64,000 nt of DNA from Priestia megaterium (GTDB taxonomy: Bacteria > Bacillota > Bacilli > Bacillales > Bacillaceae_H), in assembly GCF_023824195.1 (NCBI RefSeq), contig NZ_CP085442.1, positions 2,580,001-2,644,000 of the forward strand. The letters are read 5' to 3'. A program made the translations under genes and the position numbers. Position 1 is the stretch's first letter, and each line of letters starts with the position of its first letter. Below, in pieces: positions 25,609 to 35,799 of this stretch. Below the pieces are notes generated by a model. It saw only the letters and a program-made list of their open reading frames with translations, had not been told where the DNA came from and ran no database searches.

Positions 25609-26166
25609 TTACTCCTCGTATTTTAGCAGTAAATGCAGAACAGCGGGACGTTCTTCAAGATTTTTGTATGAGTGTACATGACTTCCTTCAAATTTTATAG
25701 AGTCAAATTGTTTTAGCTCGTATAGCTCTTCTTCTATTTTCATTTCAATTCTTCCTTCCATTACCGTTGCTACTTCAATTAATCCTTTATGATGAGGTTC
25801 GGGATAGTATGTAGCGAGAGGAGAAAGAAAGGCTCGGTACATTTCAATAGTTGAATCTATTTGATTTTGAAAAATAAATTCTACTTTCCACGCTTCGTCC
25901 GGTCCTTTGAGAGAAAAACCTTCTCCGCACTTAGATACAGCCACTGAAGGTTCTACTGACACTAATTTAGTTAAAGGGATATTTAAACCTGTTGTTATTT
26001 TCCACATTACTCCTAGGGTTGGATTAGTCTCCCCTCTTTCAATTTTCCCTAACGTGAGTTTGCTGACTCCCGTCCTATCTGCTAATTCATCGAGTGTGAA
26101 TTCTCGCTGTGTTCTTATTTTTCTAAGCTCGTTGCCTACCTTTTTCATCATTTCTTCTGAATGCAT
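25609..26166 (-). CDS. XRE-family regulator with cupin domain
   Basis: 185 aa. Helix-turn-helix at about 12-66 (LRKIRTQREFTLDELADRTGVSKLTLGKIERGETNPTLGVMWKI) and a C-terminal cupin at about 105-180 (HHKGLIEVATVMEGRIEM; FEGSHVHSYKNL). This HTH-cupin layout is typical of regulators of amino-acid or drug metabolism. It is divergent from the DMT transporter gene with 100 nt between, so it probably controls that gene through the repeats at 26186-26222. Confidence 0.88.
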   Translation of the reverse strand: MHSEEMMKKVGNELRKIRTQREFTLDELADRTGVSKLTLGKIERGETNPTLGVMWKITTGLNIPLTKLVSVEPSVAVSKCGEGFSLKGPDEAWKVEFIFQNQIDSTIEMYRAFLSPLATYYPEPHHKGLIEVATVMEGRIEMKIEEELYELKQFDSIKFEGSHVHSYKNLEERPAVLHLLLKYEE

Positions 26167-26185
26167 TTTTTTCTTCCTTTCTTTT

Positions 26186-26222
26186 GTATACTATGATACA
26201 CTTTTTTTGTATATAAGTATAC
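26186..26222. promoter_or_regulatory. paired GTATAC repeats, candidate operator
   Basis: GTATAC occurs at 26186-26191 and 26217-26222, 31 bp apart, with TGATACA / TGTATATAA between. It lies in the divergent gap between the XRE regulator and the transporter, where a shared operator is expected. Confidence 0.45.
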
Positions 26223-26266
26223 TATAAGGTACATTTAGGTGTTTTTATTAATTAGGAGGAAAAAGT

Positions 26267-27244
26267 ATGAAAGCAATTTTATGGGGGCTTCTCTCGTCTA
26301 TGTTCTTTTCTGCTACATTTATTGTGAATCGTGCCATGAATGTATCTGGAACAAGCTGGGCTTGGACAGCATCTCTTCGTTTTTTATTAGCACTACCTAT
26401 TTTACTCATTTTAGTACTTGTACAAAAGAAGTTTACACCATTATGGATGGAAATGAAAAAGCATCCTTTCGCTTGGTTAGGCTGGGGAACTCTTGCAGGA
26501 ATTGGATTTTATTCATTATTAAGTTTTTCTTCACTTTTTGGACCGTCATGGCTTATAGCTGGAACGTGGCAAGTAACGATCTTGGCAGGTGCGCTCATTT
26601 CTCCACTTTTCTATGTAACGATTCAAAATGCAGACGGAAACAAAAAAGTAAGAGGAAACATTCCACTCAAAACGCTTGGTATTTCAACGTTTATTTTAGC
26701 GGGTGTGATTCTCATGCAAGTTAAAGAAGCTGAAAACATCACGCTTTCACAGTTTGTGTTGGGTTTTCTCCCTGTCGTCATGGCTGCTTTTTTATATCCT
26801 CTGGGAAATCGAAAAATGATGGAAGTTTGCAAAGGAAAATTAGATACATTTCAACGTGTTTTAGGTATGGCTATCGGCAGTATACCGCTAAGTATCATCT
26901 ATGCGATATATGGATTTTATACAACTGGTATGCCAACAGCTCCTCAATTTTCGCAAGCTTTTATATTAGCGATGAGTTCAGGTGTAATTGCGACAATGAC
27001 GTTCTTTCACGCAACAGACTTGGCAAAAGAAAATTTAGCTTTGTTGGGAGCTGTCGAAGCAACTCAATCGGGCAGCATGATTTTTACAGTGTTTGGAGAA
27101 GTGTTTTTATTAAATGGGCGTGTGCCAACAGGGATAGCTTTAGCTGGTATGATGGTAATCGTAATCGGAATGATTATGAACAGTATGCTAAACAAAAAAA
27201 CAAAACTGTCTTCGGCCGGTCCTTCACGTACTCTATCAAAATAA
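26267..27244 (+). CDS. DMT-superfamily efflux transporter
   Basis: 325 aa with about 10 hydrophobic helices, in the multidrug resistance efflux (EmrE-like, two-repeat) group. N-terminus LLSSMFFSATFIVNRAMN; second-half motif GAVEATQSGSMIFTVFGEVFLLNGRVP resembles the last helices of EamA proteins. RBS TAGGAGG 8 nt before the ATG. Divergent from the XRE-cupin regulator, its likely controller. The substrate is unknown. Confidence 0.85.
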   Translation: MKAILWGLLSSMFFSATFIVNRAMNVSGTSWAWTASLRFLLALPILLILVLVQKKFTPLWMEMKKHPFAWLGWGTLAGIGFYSLLSFSSLFGPSWLIAGTWQVTILAGALISPLFYVTIQNADGNKKVRGNIPLKTLGISTFILAGVILMQVKEAENITLSQFVLGFLPVVMAAFLYPLGNRKMMEVCKGKLDTFQRVLGMAIGSIPLSIIYAIYGFYTTGMPTAPQFSQAFILAMSSGVIATMTFFHATDLAKENLALLGAVEATQSGSMIFTVFGEVFLLNGRVPTGIALAGMMVIVIGMIMNSMLNKKTKLSSAGPSRTLSK

Positions 27245-27245
27245 G

Positions 27246-27292
27246 AAAAGAGGAGATGAAAATCTGTTTAAAGGTTTTCATCTCCTCTTTTT
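27246..27292. terminator. bidirectional terminator
   Basis: AAAAGAGGAGATGAAAA and its exact complement with a 12-nt loop lie between the DMT gene and the convergent WGR gene. Confidence 0.85.
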
Positions 27293-28079
27293 AATATTCG
27301 AGATGATTGTTCCAATAGCGACTCCAAAGCGCAGGGAATCGCATCTGTAAACCATCCTCATCATCTTCATCCCAATCAAGATCCAAATCTTGCTCATCGT
27401 ACCACATTGGGTCAAACTGGTCATATTTATCATAATAATAGTCGTTATCTAAACCTGTTTTTTCTTCATAAGCTTCACACGCTACAGAAAGTAATTCTTC
27501 TAATTGAGGAGCATAGCCTTCTGCTTCTAGTGGTTTAAGTACAGAAATCATCGTCTCAGGAGATTCAATTGCTTTATAATATATGTCTTTTCCTTGATAT
27601 AAAAGCCACCCTCTAAAATAATCAAAACAATCATCTGAACAACCGCCCATTACAATATAAGCTGCTGCCCACAATGAAGAAGTATAGGATTGATCAAAAT
27701 GCTGACTTAATAGCTGATCAAAGCGGAAAATGTCCTTTTCAGAACGCTTTGCTAGCGTGGAGCGGAGCCATTCCATTTGCTCGTCGACATCTAATTTTGT
27801 CTTCGCCTTTTTTATCAGTTCCCAAAAGAGAGCCTCTGACATCGTGCTGTCTTTCATTACTTGCATCGAACAAGTTAAAGGCTTATATCCTTTCTTCAAT
27901 TTTGCACGAATCAGCTTTTCAGCTTCTGCTTCACAAGCTTCTGCGGAAGCAAACTCTTTTACTTGCATGCGGCCAGCTGTATCAACTTTTCCAAAGTGAA
28001 TCACTAACTTGCTGTCTCTTCTTTCAACTTTCCAAAATTTATTCGATTGCTCATCTTTATACACTAAGGTTATTTGCAT
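27291..28079 (-). CDS. WGR and DUF4240 domain protein
   Basis: 262 aa. The N-terminal WGR-like domain (about 1-75) reads NKFWKVERRDSKLVIHFGKVDTAGRMQVKEF. The DUF4240-like region (about 80-215) contains FWELIKKAKTK, LWAAAYIVMGGCSDDCFDYFRGWLLYQGKDIYYKA. The very acidic C-terminus (DLDWDEDDEDG) ends in FPALWSRYWN. WGR domains bind nucleic acid in PARPs; the bacterial role is unknown. Single gene, start ATG. Confidence 0.82.
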   Translation of the reverse strand: MQITLVYKDEQSNKFWKVERRDSKLVIHFGKVDTAGRMQVKEFASAEACEAEAEKLIRAKLKKGYKPLTCSMQVMKDSTMSEALFWELIKKAKTKLDVDEQMEWLRSTLAKRSEKDIFRFDQLLSQHFDQSYTSSLWAAAYIVMGGCSDDCFDYFRGWLLYQGKDIYYKAIESPETMISVLKPLEAEGYAPQLEELLSVACEAYEEKTGLDNDYYYDKYDQFDPMWYDEQDLDLDWDEDDEDGLQMRFPALWSRYWNNHLEY

Positions 28080-28444
28080 GATACATTCCCCTTTTTCATC
28101 CCACTACTATTATGAATATTTCTCTTTTTACAAGTTATGTAGAGCCACGGCGCTTCATAATCCCTTTTCTTTCCTTTTTTAACATGTTCCAGTTGATTTT
28201 AATTCTTTCTAAAGTTTGTTAAAAGCTGAAGGGCTATTTTTTGATCATGCTCCGCTCCTCATTTAAATTCAATGCTACTGATACAGTTCAAACAGCGAGA
28301 AATCAAACATGATTTACGCAATATTTCAGCTACTTACTTTTGTTGCATTTACAACATTTTATTTTTCCTTTATACTCTTTTTATATTAGATATCTTTATT
28401 ATACAAAAAAGAATCATAAATTCGCAGCAAAGGAAGGATTTTCG
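28080..28444. other. intergenic region upstream of GNAT gene
   Basis: 365 nt, AT-rich. It holds a plausible SigA promoter on the plus strand, TTTACA (28348-28353), 17 bp, TATACT (28371-28376), about 70 nt before the GNAT start. No other gene is seen. Confidence 0.5.
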
Positions 28445-28873
28445 ATGGAAATTAAGCATGTTACAACAAAAGAGCAGCTTGAAGACGTATTTCATATACG
28501 TAAAACAGTGTTTGTTGAAGAACAAGGAGTGCCGTTAGAAGATGAATTTGATGAACATGAAGAAACGGCAAAACATATGTTGATTTATTATAACAACGAA
28601 CCAGCTGCTTCTGGAAGATTCCGCATAGTAGACGGTTTCGCCAAAATAGAGCGGATATGTGTATTAAAAGAATTTAGAAAATACGGGCTCGGAAAAGAAG
28701 TGGTGACCAGCTTAGAAGAAGCAGCGAAAAAGGAAGGCTTAACTCAAGCGATGCTTCATGGTCAAGTTCAAGCTGAATCATTTTATCATAAATTAGGGTA
28801 TAAGACTGTTTCTGATGTATTTATGGAAGACGGTATTCCACACATTATAATGAAAAAAGAATTTACGTTTTAA
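28445..28873 (+). CDS. GNAT-family acetyltransferase, YjcF-like
   Basis: 142 aa: VFHIRKTVFVEEQGVPLEDEFDEHE at the start is typical of the YjcF/ElaA group, followed by AASGRFRIVDGFAKIERICVLKEFRKYGLGKEVV (acetyl-CoA binding R/KxxGxG/A) and FYHKLGY. The substrate is unknown. The frame extends to 28340, but the ATG at 28445 has AAGGAAGG upstream and starts the domain. Confidence 0.85.
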   Translation: MEIKHVTTKEQLEDVFHIRKTVFVEEQGVPLEDEFDEHEETAKHMLIYYNNEPAASGRFRIVDGFAKIERICVLKEFRKYGLGKEVVTSLEEAAKKEGLTQAMLHGQVQAESFYHKLGYKTVSDVFMEDGIPHIIMKKEFTF

Positions 28874-28898
28874 AAATCTTCTTGTACACAGTTACTTC

Positions 28899-28940
28899 AG
28901 TAAAGAAAAAGGCTCTCAGCAGAGAGCCTTTTTCTTTACT
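28899..28940. terminator. bidirectional terminator
   Basis: GTAAAGAAAAAGGCTCTC and its complement with an AGCA loop stand between the GNAT gene and the convergent ilvD stop. Confidence 0.88.
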
Positions 28941-28941
28941 A

Positions 28942-30618
28942 TTAGATTTTCATAATTCCGCCCGTGCTTGCAGAAGTTACAAGTTTAGAATATCTTGCAA
29001 GATAGCCTTTTTTCACTTTTGGCTCAAAGCCTTTCCAGTTTGCTTTTCGTTCTTCCCAAACATCTGGAGAAACTTGAACATTCATCGAACGATCTTCAAT
29101 GTCAATCACGATGTGGTCGCCATCTTCTACAAATGCTAGCGGGCCGCCTTCAGCAGCTTCTGGAGATGCGTGACCAATTGATAATCCACGAGAAGCGCCA
29201 GAGAAGCGTCCGTCCGTTAATAGAGCTACTTTTGCACCTAGTCCCATTCCCATGATTTGAGAAGTTGGAGCTAACATTTCAGGCATTCCCGGGCCGCCTT
29301 TTGGTCCTTCATAACGAATGACTACGACATGTCCTTCTTTTACTTTGCCGTTAGCAATACCGTGCAGCGCCTCGTCTTGAGACTCAAATACAATTGCTGG
29401 TCCTTCGTGACGAGTAATACCGTCTTGAACACCGCCTGTTTTAATGATCGCGCCGTCTGGAGCTAAGTTACCAAACAATACAGCAAGTCCCCCTTTTTCG
29501 GTGAATGGCTTATCGATTGGATGGATAACGTTATAGTCTTTTACATCGCATCCGGCAATGTTTTCACCTAACGTTTTTCCAGTAACTGTCATAGTATCTA
29601 AATGAAGAGCCCCTTCTTTTTTAGATAGCTCGTTTAAAGCAGCTGATACGCCTCCTGCTTCATGTAAGTCTTCAATAAATACATCAGAAGCCGGAGCCAG
29701 TTTTGCCAAGTGAGGCACGCGTTCTGCCACTTCATTAATACGCTCTAATGGATACTCAATTTCAGCTTCATTCGCAAGAGCTAGCGTATGAAGAACTGTA
29801 TTTGTAGAACCACCTAACGCCATGTCCAAAGCAAACGCGTTGTCGATTGCTTTTTCTGTTACGATATCACGTGGTTTTAAATCTAATTTAATTAATTCCA
29901 TAAGCTGTTTAGCTGATTTTTTAACAAATTCTCTACGTTCAGGAGCAACTGCTAAGATTGTACCATTTCCAGGTAAAGCAAGTCCTAACGCTTCAGCTAA
30001 GCAGTTCATTGAGTTCGCTGTAAACATTCCTGAACAAGATCCGCATGTCGGACAGCCGAATTGTTCTAATTCAAGTAATCCTTTATCATCAAGTTTACCA
30101 GCTTGATGAGCTCCTACGCCTTCAAATACTGAAGAAAGAGAAATCTTACGACCGTCGCTCGTTACGCCAGCCTTCATTGGTCCGCCGCTAACAAAAACTG
30201 TCGGAATATTCAGACGTAATGAAGCCATTAACATCCCAGGCGTGATTTTATCACAGTTTGGAATACATACCATTCCATCAAACCAGTGAGCAGATACTAC
30301 CGTTTCAACTGAGTCAGCAATGATTTCACGACTTGGTAATGAATAGCGCATACCGATATGTCCCATCGCAATACCGTCATCTACACCGATAGTGTTCATT
30401 TCAAAAGGTACGCCACCAGCTTCGCGAATCGCATCTTTTACGATTTTACCAAACTCTTGTAAGTGAACATGACCTGGTACAATATCAATATATGAATTGA
30501 CAACCGCAATAAACGGTTTGCCGAAATCCTCTTCTTTTACACCAGCTGCACGCAGTAGGCTGCGGTGGGGTGCTCTGTCGAATCCTTTTTTGATCATGTT
30601 ACTTCTTAATTCTGCCAC
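28942..30618 (-). CDS. ilvD: dihydroxy-acid dehydratase IlvD
   Basis: 558 aa, the normal length. Dehydrates 2,3-dihydroxy-isovalerate and -methylvalerate in valine, leucine and isoleucine synthesis with an Fe-S cluster. Cluster cysteines are seen in [13 protein letters not shown] and [26 protein letters not shown] and [11 protein letters not shown] are family signatures. The frame extends to 30639, but GGAGG lies 8 nt before the GTG at 30618. Not beside the ilv-leu operon; ilvE lies 3.4 kb upstream in the same orientation. No T-box leader seen. Confidence 0.95.
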   Translation of the reverse strand: MAELRSNMIKKGFDRAPHRSLLRAAGVKEEDFGKPFIAVVNSYIDIVPGHVHLQEFGKIVKDAIREAGGVPFEMNTIGVDDGIAMGHIGMRYSLPSREIIADSVETVVSAHWFDGMVCIPNCDKITPGMLMASLRLNIPTVFVSGGPMKAGVTSDGRKISLSSVFEGVGAHQAGKLDDKGLLELEQFGCPTCGSCSGMFTANSMNCLAEALGLALPGNGTILAVAPERREFVKKSAKQLMELIKLDLKPRDIVTEKAIDNAFALDMALGGSTNTVLHTLALANEAEIEYPLERINEVAERVPHLAKLAPASDVFIEDLHEAGGVSAALNELSKKEGALHLDTMTVTGKTLGENIAGCDVKDYNVIHPIDKPFTEKGGLAVLFGNLAPDGAIIKTGGVQDGITRHEGPAIVFESQDEALHGIANGKVKEGHVVVIRYEGPKGGPGMPEMLAPTSQIMGMGLGAKVALLTDGRFSGASRGLSIGHASPEAAEGGPLAFVEDGDHIVIDIEDRSMNVQVSPDVWEERKANWKGFEPKVKKGYLARYSKLVTSASTGGIMKI

Positions 30619-30843
30619 AATAATTCCCTCCGTATTCATCTAACCTATTAAAAACTGAATCTTTTTAAATTGTTTAATAATTTTTAATATAAATACTAAT
30701 TTAACAAATCACATAAAGGTTTGTAAAGGTTTATGACAAAATAATCATTTTTTATTTCAAAATAGTAAAATCACCTACATAAATTAGTATAATATATACA
30801 TATATCCCTTATTTTACAGGAAAGCAGAAGGTGGATACTGAGC

Positions 30844-31775
30844 ATGAAACAATCCTTTTACTACAGAGGTCATCAGGAAAAAGAAATATTTGCACAAAAA
30901 TGGAATGTTGAAAAAATGCCTGCAAAAGGTGTTGTCCAAATAGCCCATGGGATGGCCGAACATATCGGACGCTACGAATACTTTGCTAATGTATTAACTC
31001 AACATGGCTACATCGTATATGGAAATGATCACCGCGGTCACGGTCAAACAGCTTTAAAAGATGAAGAAAAGCGTTTTTTTGCTGAAGAAAATGGTTTTGA
31101 CACCGTAGTTTACGACATGATTGCTCTGACTAAGCACATTTCAACGGAACACACCGGCCTACCAATCTTTCTTTTCGGTCACAGCATGGGGTCTTTTCTA
31201 ACGAGAAGATATATTCAATTGAATACAGAGCACATTCATGGTGTGATGGCAGCATTCCTTCCCTTTCACTGCAGGGCGGCATATTAGCTGCGAAAATAGA
31301 GAAAAAAAGAAAAGGATTACGATCTGCTAGTCCATTGCTTGATAAGCTTTCTTTTGGACAGTACAACAAATCCTTTCATCCTGCTCGAACACCTTTTGAT
31401 TGGTTAAGTCAAGATAATGAGGCTGTAGATTTATATGTAAATGACCCTTATTGCGGAGGAGTTTTCACGGCGGGATTTTTCTATGACTTATTAACAGGAA
31501 TCAAACAAATCTCTAACTTAGCTAATATAAAGCTAGTACCATCAAGCCTGCCTATTTATTTAATATCTGGAGAACATGATCCAGTAGGCAGCTATACAAA
31601 AGGTGTACTCAAAGTATATAACGACTTTAAAAAAGCAGGATTGCAGGATGTAAGCTACCGCTTTTTTACACAGTGCCGTCATGAGTTGCTTAATGAATTA
31701 AATAAAGATGAAGTGATAGAAGATATACTAAATTGGCTTGACGTGCAAATGGACAAAAAAACGGTTCGTGTTTAG
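30844..31775 (+). pseudogene. alpha/beta hydrolase (lysophospholipase-like), frameshifted
   Basis: Two adjacent frames together give one complete hydrolase of about 310 aa: first half HGMAEHIGRYEYFA, YGNDHRGHGQTA, FLFGHSMGSFLTRRY (nucleophile Ser); second half YLISGEHDPVG (acid) and CRHELLNE (base His). The first frame ends at 31287. The frame switch maps to about 31246-31252, where a one-base deletion after HGVM would restore HGVM..SIPSLSLQGGIL. The second frame runs to 31775. All catalytic residues remain, so the change is recent or a sequencing error. Start ATG at 30844 with AGAAGGTGG upstream. The family is YtpA / monoacylglycerol-lipase type. Confidence 0.85.
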
Positions 31776-31793
31776 ACACGAACCGTTTTTTTT
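31755..31793. terminator. bidirectional terminator
   Basis: ACGGTTCGTG / CACGAACCGT with loop TTTAGA, flanked by A7 and T8. Shared by the hydrolase gene and ppaC. Confidence 0.9.
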
Positions 31794-31794
31794 A

Positions 31795-32721
31795 TTAAGC
31801 AAATACAGATGTTAATACAGGTACTACTTGTTTTTTACGTGATACAACGCCTTCTAAGACAGCTGTATTGTTTTCAAGCGTTACGTTGTATGCTTCTTCT
31901 ACTTTTGAAGCAGCAGAACCTAATGCTAATGCAGTAGAGTTGCTGTTTAAAATATCTGTAACAACTAAAAGGAATAATTGTAATCCTTTTTCTTCGATTG
32001 TTTTAGTAATAGCTTCTTCCAATTCAACTTTGCGTACTAAAACGTCATTTACGTCAATTGCATTCACTTGTGCAATTTCTACTTTGCTTGTACCCATGCT
32101 GAATTCTTTAGCATCTAATGAAATTAATTGTGAAGCTGTTTTATCGCCTAAGTCAGCTCCAGCTTTCAGCATTGCTAATCCGTACTCTTCTGCATCTACG
32201 CCTGCAATTTCCGCTAATTCTTTAGCAGCTGCAACGTCTTGGTCTGTGCAAGTTGGTGATTTGAATAATAAAGAATCAGAAATGATAGCTGATAGCATAA
32301 GACCTGCGATGTTAGGTTCGATTTCTACGCCGTTTTCTTTATACATCTTGTTTAAGATCGTTGCCGTACATCCAACTGGCTCTGCACGATAGTATAAAGG
32401 ATCTGCTGTTTCAAAGTTAGCAATACGGTGATGATCAATTACTTCAAGCACACGAACTTGATCAATATCGTTTGCACTTTGTTGGCGTTCGTTGTGGTCC
32501 ACTAAAATAACTTCATTTGTTTCTTTAGATACTTCATCAACGAAACGTGGTAGTTCAGCGTTGAACTTTTCAAGAGCAAATTGCGTTTCACCGTTAATAT
32601 CGCCTAATCGAACTGGTTCAGCGTCTACACCTAATTTATTCTTTAAATCAGCGTATGCAATTGCAGAACAGATTGTATCTGTGTCAGGATTTTTATGTCC
32701 AAAAATTAACGTCTTTGCCAT
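31795..32721 (-). CDS. ppaC: manganese-dependent inorganic pyrophosphatase
   Basis: 308 aa, family II (DHH) pyrophosphatase. It hydrolyses PPi to two phosphates in the cytosol. Motifs: [19 protein letters not shown] (metal ligands His, Asp, Asp), [22 protein letters not shown] (DHH), and the C-terminal [10 protein letters not shown] substrate-binding box (SRKKQ). Full length; start ATG with AGGAGAG upstream; monocistronic with a long gap upstream. Confidence 0.95.
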   Translation of the reverse strand: MAKTLIFGHKNPDTDTICSAIAYADLKNKLGVDAEPVRLGDINGETQFALEKFNAELPRFVDEVSKETNEVILVDHNERQQSANDIDQVRVLEVIDHHRIANFETADPLYYRAEPVGCTATILNKMYKENGVEIEPNIAGLMLSAIISDSLLFKSPTCTDQDVAAAKELAEIAGVDAEEYGLAMLKAGADLGDKTASQLISLDAKEFSMGTSKVEIAQVNAIDVNDVLVRKVELEEAITKTIEEKGLQLFLLVVTDILNSNSTALALGSAASKVEEAYNVTLENNTAVLEGVVSRKKQVVPVLTSVFA

Positions 32722-33130
32722 CTTAAATCTCTCTCCTTCTTACGTATGTAAATAGCATTCTTGCGTAAATTTAATTAATTCGTTCACGCAACATTGCCAT
32801 TTTAACATAAACTTTTACATTATTTTAATTTTTTTGCGAAAAATGATGTTCATCCGCAGATATTTTGCCATTTTGTATCTTTTTCATAGTAAAAACACCT
32901 CTATTTCCGATATAAATAGAGGGTTTTATACGTTCATTATATAAAAGTTAGCGATAAAACACAACCCGGCTCTCTAACACCTGATAGATAACTTAAACGC
33001 AGTATCTTGCCAATTTTGATAAAGAAAAAGTAAGGAAGCAATGACTATTATTAAAGAGAAAATGTATTATTTTGTCCTTGTTTATATAAAATAACCAAAA
33101 AAGCCCCCTTGTTAAAGGGCACTTTTTTGA
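32722..33130. other. intergenic region upstream of ppaC
   Basis: 409 nt. It holds an imperfect hairpin at 32892-32927 (CCTCTATTT / AAATAGAGG) with T5 on the minus strand, and the terminator of the next minus-strand gene at 33097-33128. Otherwise AT-rich with no supportable gene. Confidence 0.5.
33097..33128 (-). terminator. terminator after 93-aa gene
   Basis: Minus strand AAAAAAGTGCCCTTT-AAC-AAGGGGGCTTTTTT: hairpin with U6, just after the stop of the 93-aa gene. Confidence 0.75.
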
Positions 33131-33412
33131 TTATCGTCGCAGTGTAAAATCGAAATGTTCATTTACTTTGGCTCCTAGCTCTTCAAGAAACTGCTGAGCC
33201 GTCATTCCTTCTACGCTTTGGGTATACCAAGCAAGCTGAGATTTTTTATGAACATTGTTGTAATATACATCTCTTGACCAATATGTTTTTGATCGGTATG
33301 TATAATTAAAGTGAATGAATAGTTCACTCCCGTCTGGACACTGCAACAATACGCGGTAATGTGGATTACGACGATTTTTATCTAAACTCATTTCTTTGAT
33401 CTGCGCTAACAT
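33131..33412 (-). CDS. small protein of unknown function
   Basis: 93 aa, rich in Tyr, His and Arg. It contains YRVLLQCPDGSELFIHFNYTYRSKTYWSRD, predicted as a beta-rich fold, then a helix TAQQFLEELGAKVNEHF. No signal or membrane segment. I do not recognise a family. RBS AGAGGTG 4 nt before the ATG and its own terminator support expression. Confidence 0.65.
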   Translation of the reverse strand: MLAQIKEMSLDKNRRNPHYRVLLQCPDGSELFIHFNYTYRSKTYWSRDVYYNNVHKKSQLAWYTQSVEGMTAQQFLEELGAKVNEHFDFTLRR

Positions 33413-33549
33413 TATTCACCTCTAAAGCCATTACTTAATCATTTAAAGGTAAATGCCACACCGCGCTATATCCTAGCTCTGCCATCAACTAGAAAATCAT
33501 ATATTTTCTAAAATTCTACACGATATAGGGCAAAAGAGGAAGAGATAAT

Positions 33550-33777
33550 TTATTGATGGACATGTAAAGTTTCATATAAATCTTTTAACTGCTCAGGGTA
33601 TTGAGACCTTACGTAATAACCTGTAGGACGGTGCTCGATTAAATGAGAAGCAAATAAATAGCCGATGAGCACGTGCATTTGTTCATCTGAGGTTTCTTGG
33701 TTTAATTCTCTTTCGAGTCGTTCAGCTAAGTGTGAAGCCAGCTGTTTAATTTTTTCATCATGTGATAAAAAAAGCAT
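33550..33777 (-). CDS. small protein of unknown function
   Basis: 75 aa, acidic and helical: LSHDEKIKQLASHLAERLERELNQETSDEQMHVLIGYLFASHLIEHRP. No domain recognised. The frame extends to 33831, but AAGGGGGAG lies just before the ATG at 33777. No clear operon partner. Confidence 0.65.
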   Translation of the reverse strand: MLFLSHDEKIKQLASHLAERLERELNQETSDEQMHVLIGYLFASHLIEHRPTGYYVRSQYPEQLKDLYETLHVHQ

Positions 33778-33942
33778 TTTGTTCTCCCCCTTATAACGAA
33801 TAAATAATGCTGTGAATTTCAATAAAGACAAAGTATTGCTTTTATAAGGATGATTATATTTTATTTTACAATAAAAGTATATAAATAGTTCTAAATATTC
33901 AAATACGACTTGTTTCTTTTGGACTATTCGGCAACAAACAAA

Positions 33943-33972
33943 AAAAGAAGCGGGAGCTGTCCCGCTTCTTTT
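33943..33972 (-). terminator. terminator after ilvE
   Basis: AAAAGAAGCGGGA / TCCCGCTTCTTTT with loop GCTG, 28 nt past the ilvE stop. Confidence 0.88.
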
Positions 33973-34000
33973 ACGTAAAAAGATATTCGATTACCGAAAT

Positions 34001-35074
34001 TCATTCTACTTCCACTGCCCAGCCGAATGGATCTTCTACTGTACCATTTTGAATACCTGTTAGAGTGTCATACAGTTTTTGTGATACTTCTCCTGTGTTT
34101 CCACCATTGATGACCATTTTCTCATTATTCCAAAATAGTTCGCCAATTGGAGAAATAACTGCAGCTGTACCTGTTCCAAATGCCTCTTCTAGTTTGCCTT
34201 CGGAATAAGCTTGCTTAATTTCTTCCATAGAAATACGGCGCTCAGTTACAGGCATATTCCAGTGTTTTAGCAGCTCAATGATGGATTTACGCGTAATTCC
34301 TTCTAAAATGCTTCCGTTCACAGATGGCGTTACTACTTCTCCATCGATTTTGAAGAAAATATTCATGCTTCCTACTTCTTCAATGTACTTGCGTTCAACT
34401 CCGTCTAACCACAGTACTTGTGAATAGCCTTTTGAGTCAGAAAGCTGCTGAGCTTTTAAGCTTGAAGCATAGTTTCCTCCTGTTTTAGCTGTCCCTGTCC
34501 CTCCGGCTACAGCACGAACAAATTCGCTTTCAACCGCAATTTTTACAGGAGCAATTCCTTCTTTGTAATATGAACCAACTGGAGATAGAATAATGATAAA
34601 TTGATAGCGGTCAGATGGCGCTACTCCTAAGTAAGGCTCTGTCGCGATGACAAACGGGCGAATGTATAGTGATGTACCTTCAGCAGTAGGAATCCATTCG
34701 CGGTCAATTTTAATCAGCTGCTTTAACGCTTCTAGCGCTAAGTCTTCATCAACATGAGGAATACAAAGACGATCGTTTGATTTATTTAAACGTTTGAAGT
34801 TCTCATCTGGTCTAAATAATAATACTTGCTCTTTTTTTGTTACATATGCTTTTAGTCCTTCAAAAACAGACTGCCCGTAATGAAAGATCATGGATGCCGG
34901 ATCTAATGTGATAGGTTGATAAGGTACAATACGAGCATCGTGCCATCCTTGGCCTTCTGTATAATCCATAATGAACATATGGTCCGTGAAGATTTTCCCG
35001 AATTGCAATTGATCAGATTGCGGCTTTTCTTTTTTTGTTTGACTTAGTGTTACATCGATTGAATAAGTTGTCAT
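34001..35074 (-). CDS. ilvE: branched-chain amino acid aminotransferase
   Basis: 357 aa, class IV PLP aminotransferase. Last step of Val, Leu and Ile synthesis with glutamate as donor. Motifs: [41 protein letters not shown] (PLP Lys in AKTGGNYA), [21 protein letters not shown], and [14 protein letters not shown]. The long form (about 355 aa) is the IlvK/YbgE type of Bacillus. Start ATG. A CodY-like box lies 105 nt upstream. Confidence 0.95.
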   Translation of the reverse strand: MTTYSIDVTLSQTKKEKPQSDQLQFGKIFTDHMFIMDYTEGQGWHDARIVPYQPITLDPASMIFHYGQSVFEGLKAYVTKKEQVLLFRPDENFKRLNKSNDRLCIPHVDEDLALEALKQLIKIDREWIPTAEGTSLYIRPFVIATEPYLGVAPSDRYQFIIILSPVGSYYKEGIAPVKIAVESEFVRAVAGGTGTAKTGGNYASSLKAQQLSDSKGYSQVLWLDGVERKYIEEVGSMNIFFKIDGEVVTPSVNGSILEGITRKSIIELLKHWNMPVTERRISMEEIKQAYSEGKLEEAFGTGTAAVISPIGELFWNNEKMVINGGNTGEVSQKLYDTLTGIQNGTVEDPFGWAVEVE

Positions 35075-35178
35075 AGTTGTTTCTCCTTGCTCTTTATATT
35101 TACGGGTTTTTCGCTTAAACCTCTATATAAGTTACATTGTACAACTTTAGGGAAGCGTGTCACAATAGTTAGAGACGA

Positions 35179-35193
35179 AAAATTCTAAAAATT
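35179..35193 (-). promoter_or_regulatory. CodY-like box upstream of ilvE
   Basis: AAAATTCTAAAAATT has 3 mismatches to the CodY consensus AATTTTCWGAAAATT, within the usual range for real sites. Branched-chain genes are typical CodY targets, but AT-rich sequence makes chance matches common. Confidence 0.4.
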
Positions 35194-35215
35194 TTATAAA
35201 AATTATAAAGAAATA

Positions 35216-35239
35216 GCACCTAATCGAATTAAGTGCTGA
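35216..35239 (-). terminator. weak terminator-like hairpin
   Basis: AGCACTTAAT / ATTAGGTGCT with a 3-nt loop and a G-U pair, then a T-rich but interrupted tract on the minus strand, past the stop of the 161-aa gene. Confidence 0.45.
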
Positions 35240-35293
35240 ATTGAAAAGGTTTTCTTTCTGAAAAAACTATTTCTACATTTTATTTACAACCAT

Positions 35294-35779
35294 TTATAAA
35301 CCAATTTTCACTCGAAGCTTTTCATCTTGTATTGAAAATTGTTTGATTTTTCCTACTGGAATGACCTTCACTTTATCAATTTCATTGAGATTGATATGAA
35401 TTTGTTTTTCTTCATACGTAGTAACAGGCGGCTTGTGAAAAATTCGATAGTTGATCCAATTTTGATTAAGAGGTTTCATTTCATGGATTTTGAATAAAAG
35501 CGTACGTTCTTTTGCTTCAAGAGGTTCTAGCACAATGGAAAATGGAATTCTCACCAGAAATTTTTTAATAATTCCATTCACGTGAATATAGGAGTCTTGA
35601 AATGAAATAGAAAATTGCTGAATTTGATCTTGCTTTGTCATTTGCTTTTGAAAAATTCGCATGAGCATAGAAGCGGATATAGGAACGGTTACACCGCTTT
35701 CAGCCATCTTTTCTTTCATTTTTGCCTGCACATCATCACTAATCACATCGTTTAGCTTTCTCTGTACCCAATCCTTCAT
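35294..35779 (-). CDS. protein of unknown function, PlsC-linked
   Basis: 161 aa. Helical N-terminus (WVQRKLNDVISDDVQAKMKEKM), then a predicted beta-rich domain with regular alternation (FSISFQDSYIHVNGIIKKFLVRIPFSIVLEP; EEKQIHINLNEIDKVKVIPVG). No membrane segment, and no family recognised. GGAGG 6 nt before the ATG. It lies 20 nt after plsC in the same direction, so a role in membrane lipid handling is possible by context only. Confidence 0.65.
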   Translation of the reverse strand: MKDWVQRKLNDVISDDVQAKMKEKMAESGVTVPISASMLMRIFQKQMTKQDQIQQFSISFQDSYIHVNGIIKKFLVRIPFSIVLEPLEAKERTLLFKIHEMKPLNQNWINYRIFHKPPVTTYEEKQIHINLNEIDKVKVIPVGKIKQFSIQDEKLRVKIGL

Positions 35780-35799
35780 GATGCACCTCCGCTATGAAG

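Noticed and set aside
30640..30843. Possible T-box or CodY leader for ilvD
   Set aside because: No T-box specifier, AGGGTGG-type sequence or terminator/antiterminator pair is present, and CodY-like matches were too weak in this AT-rich sequence.
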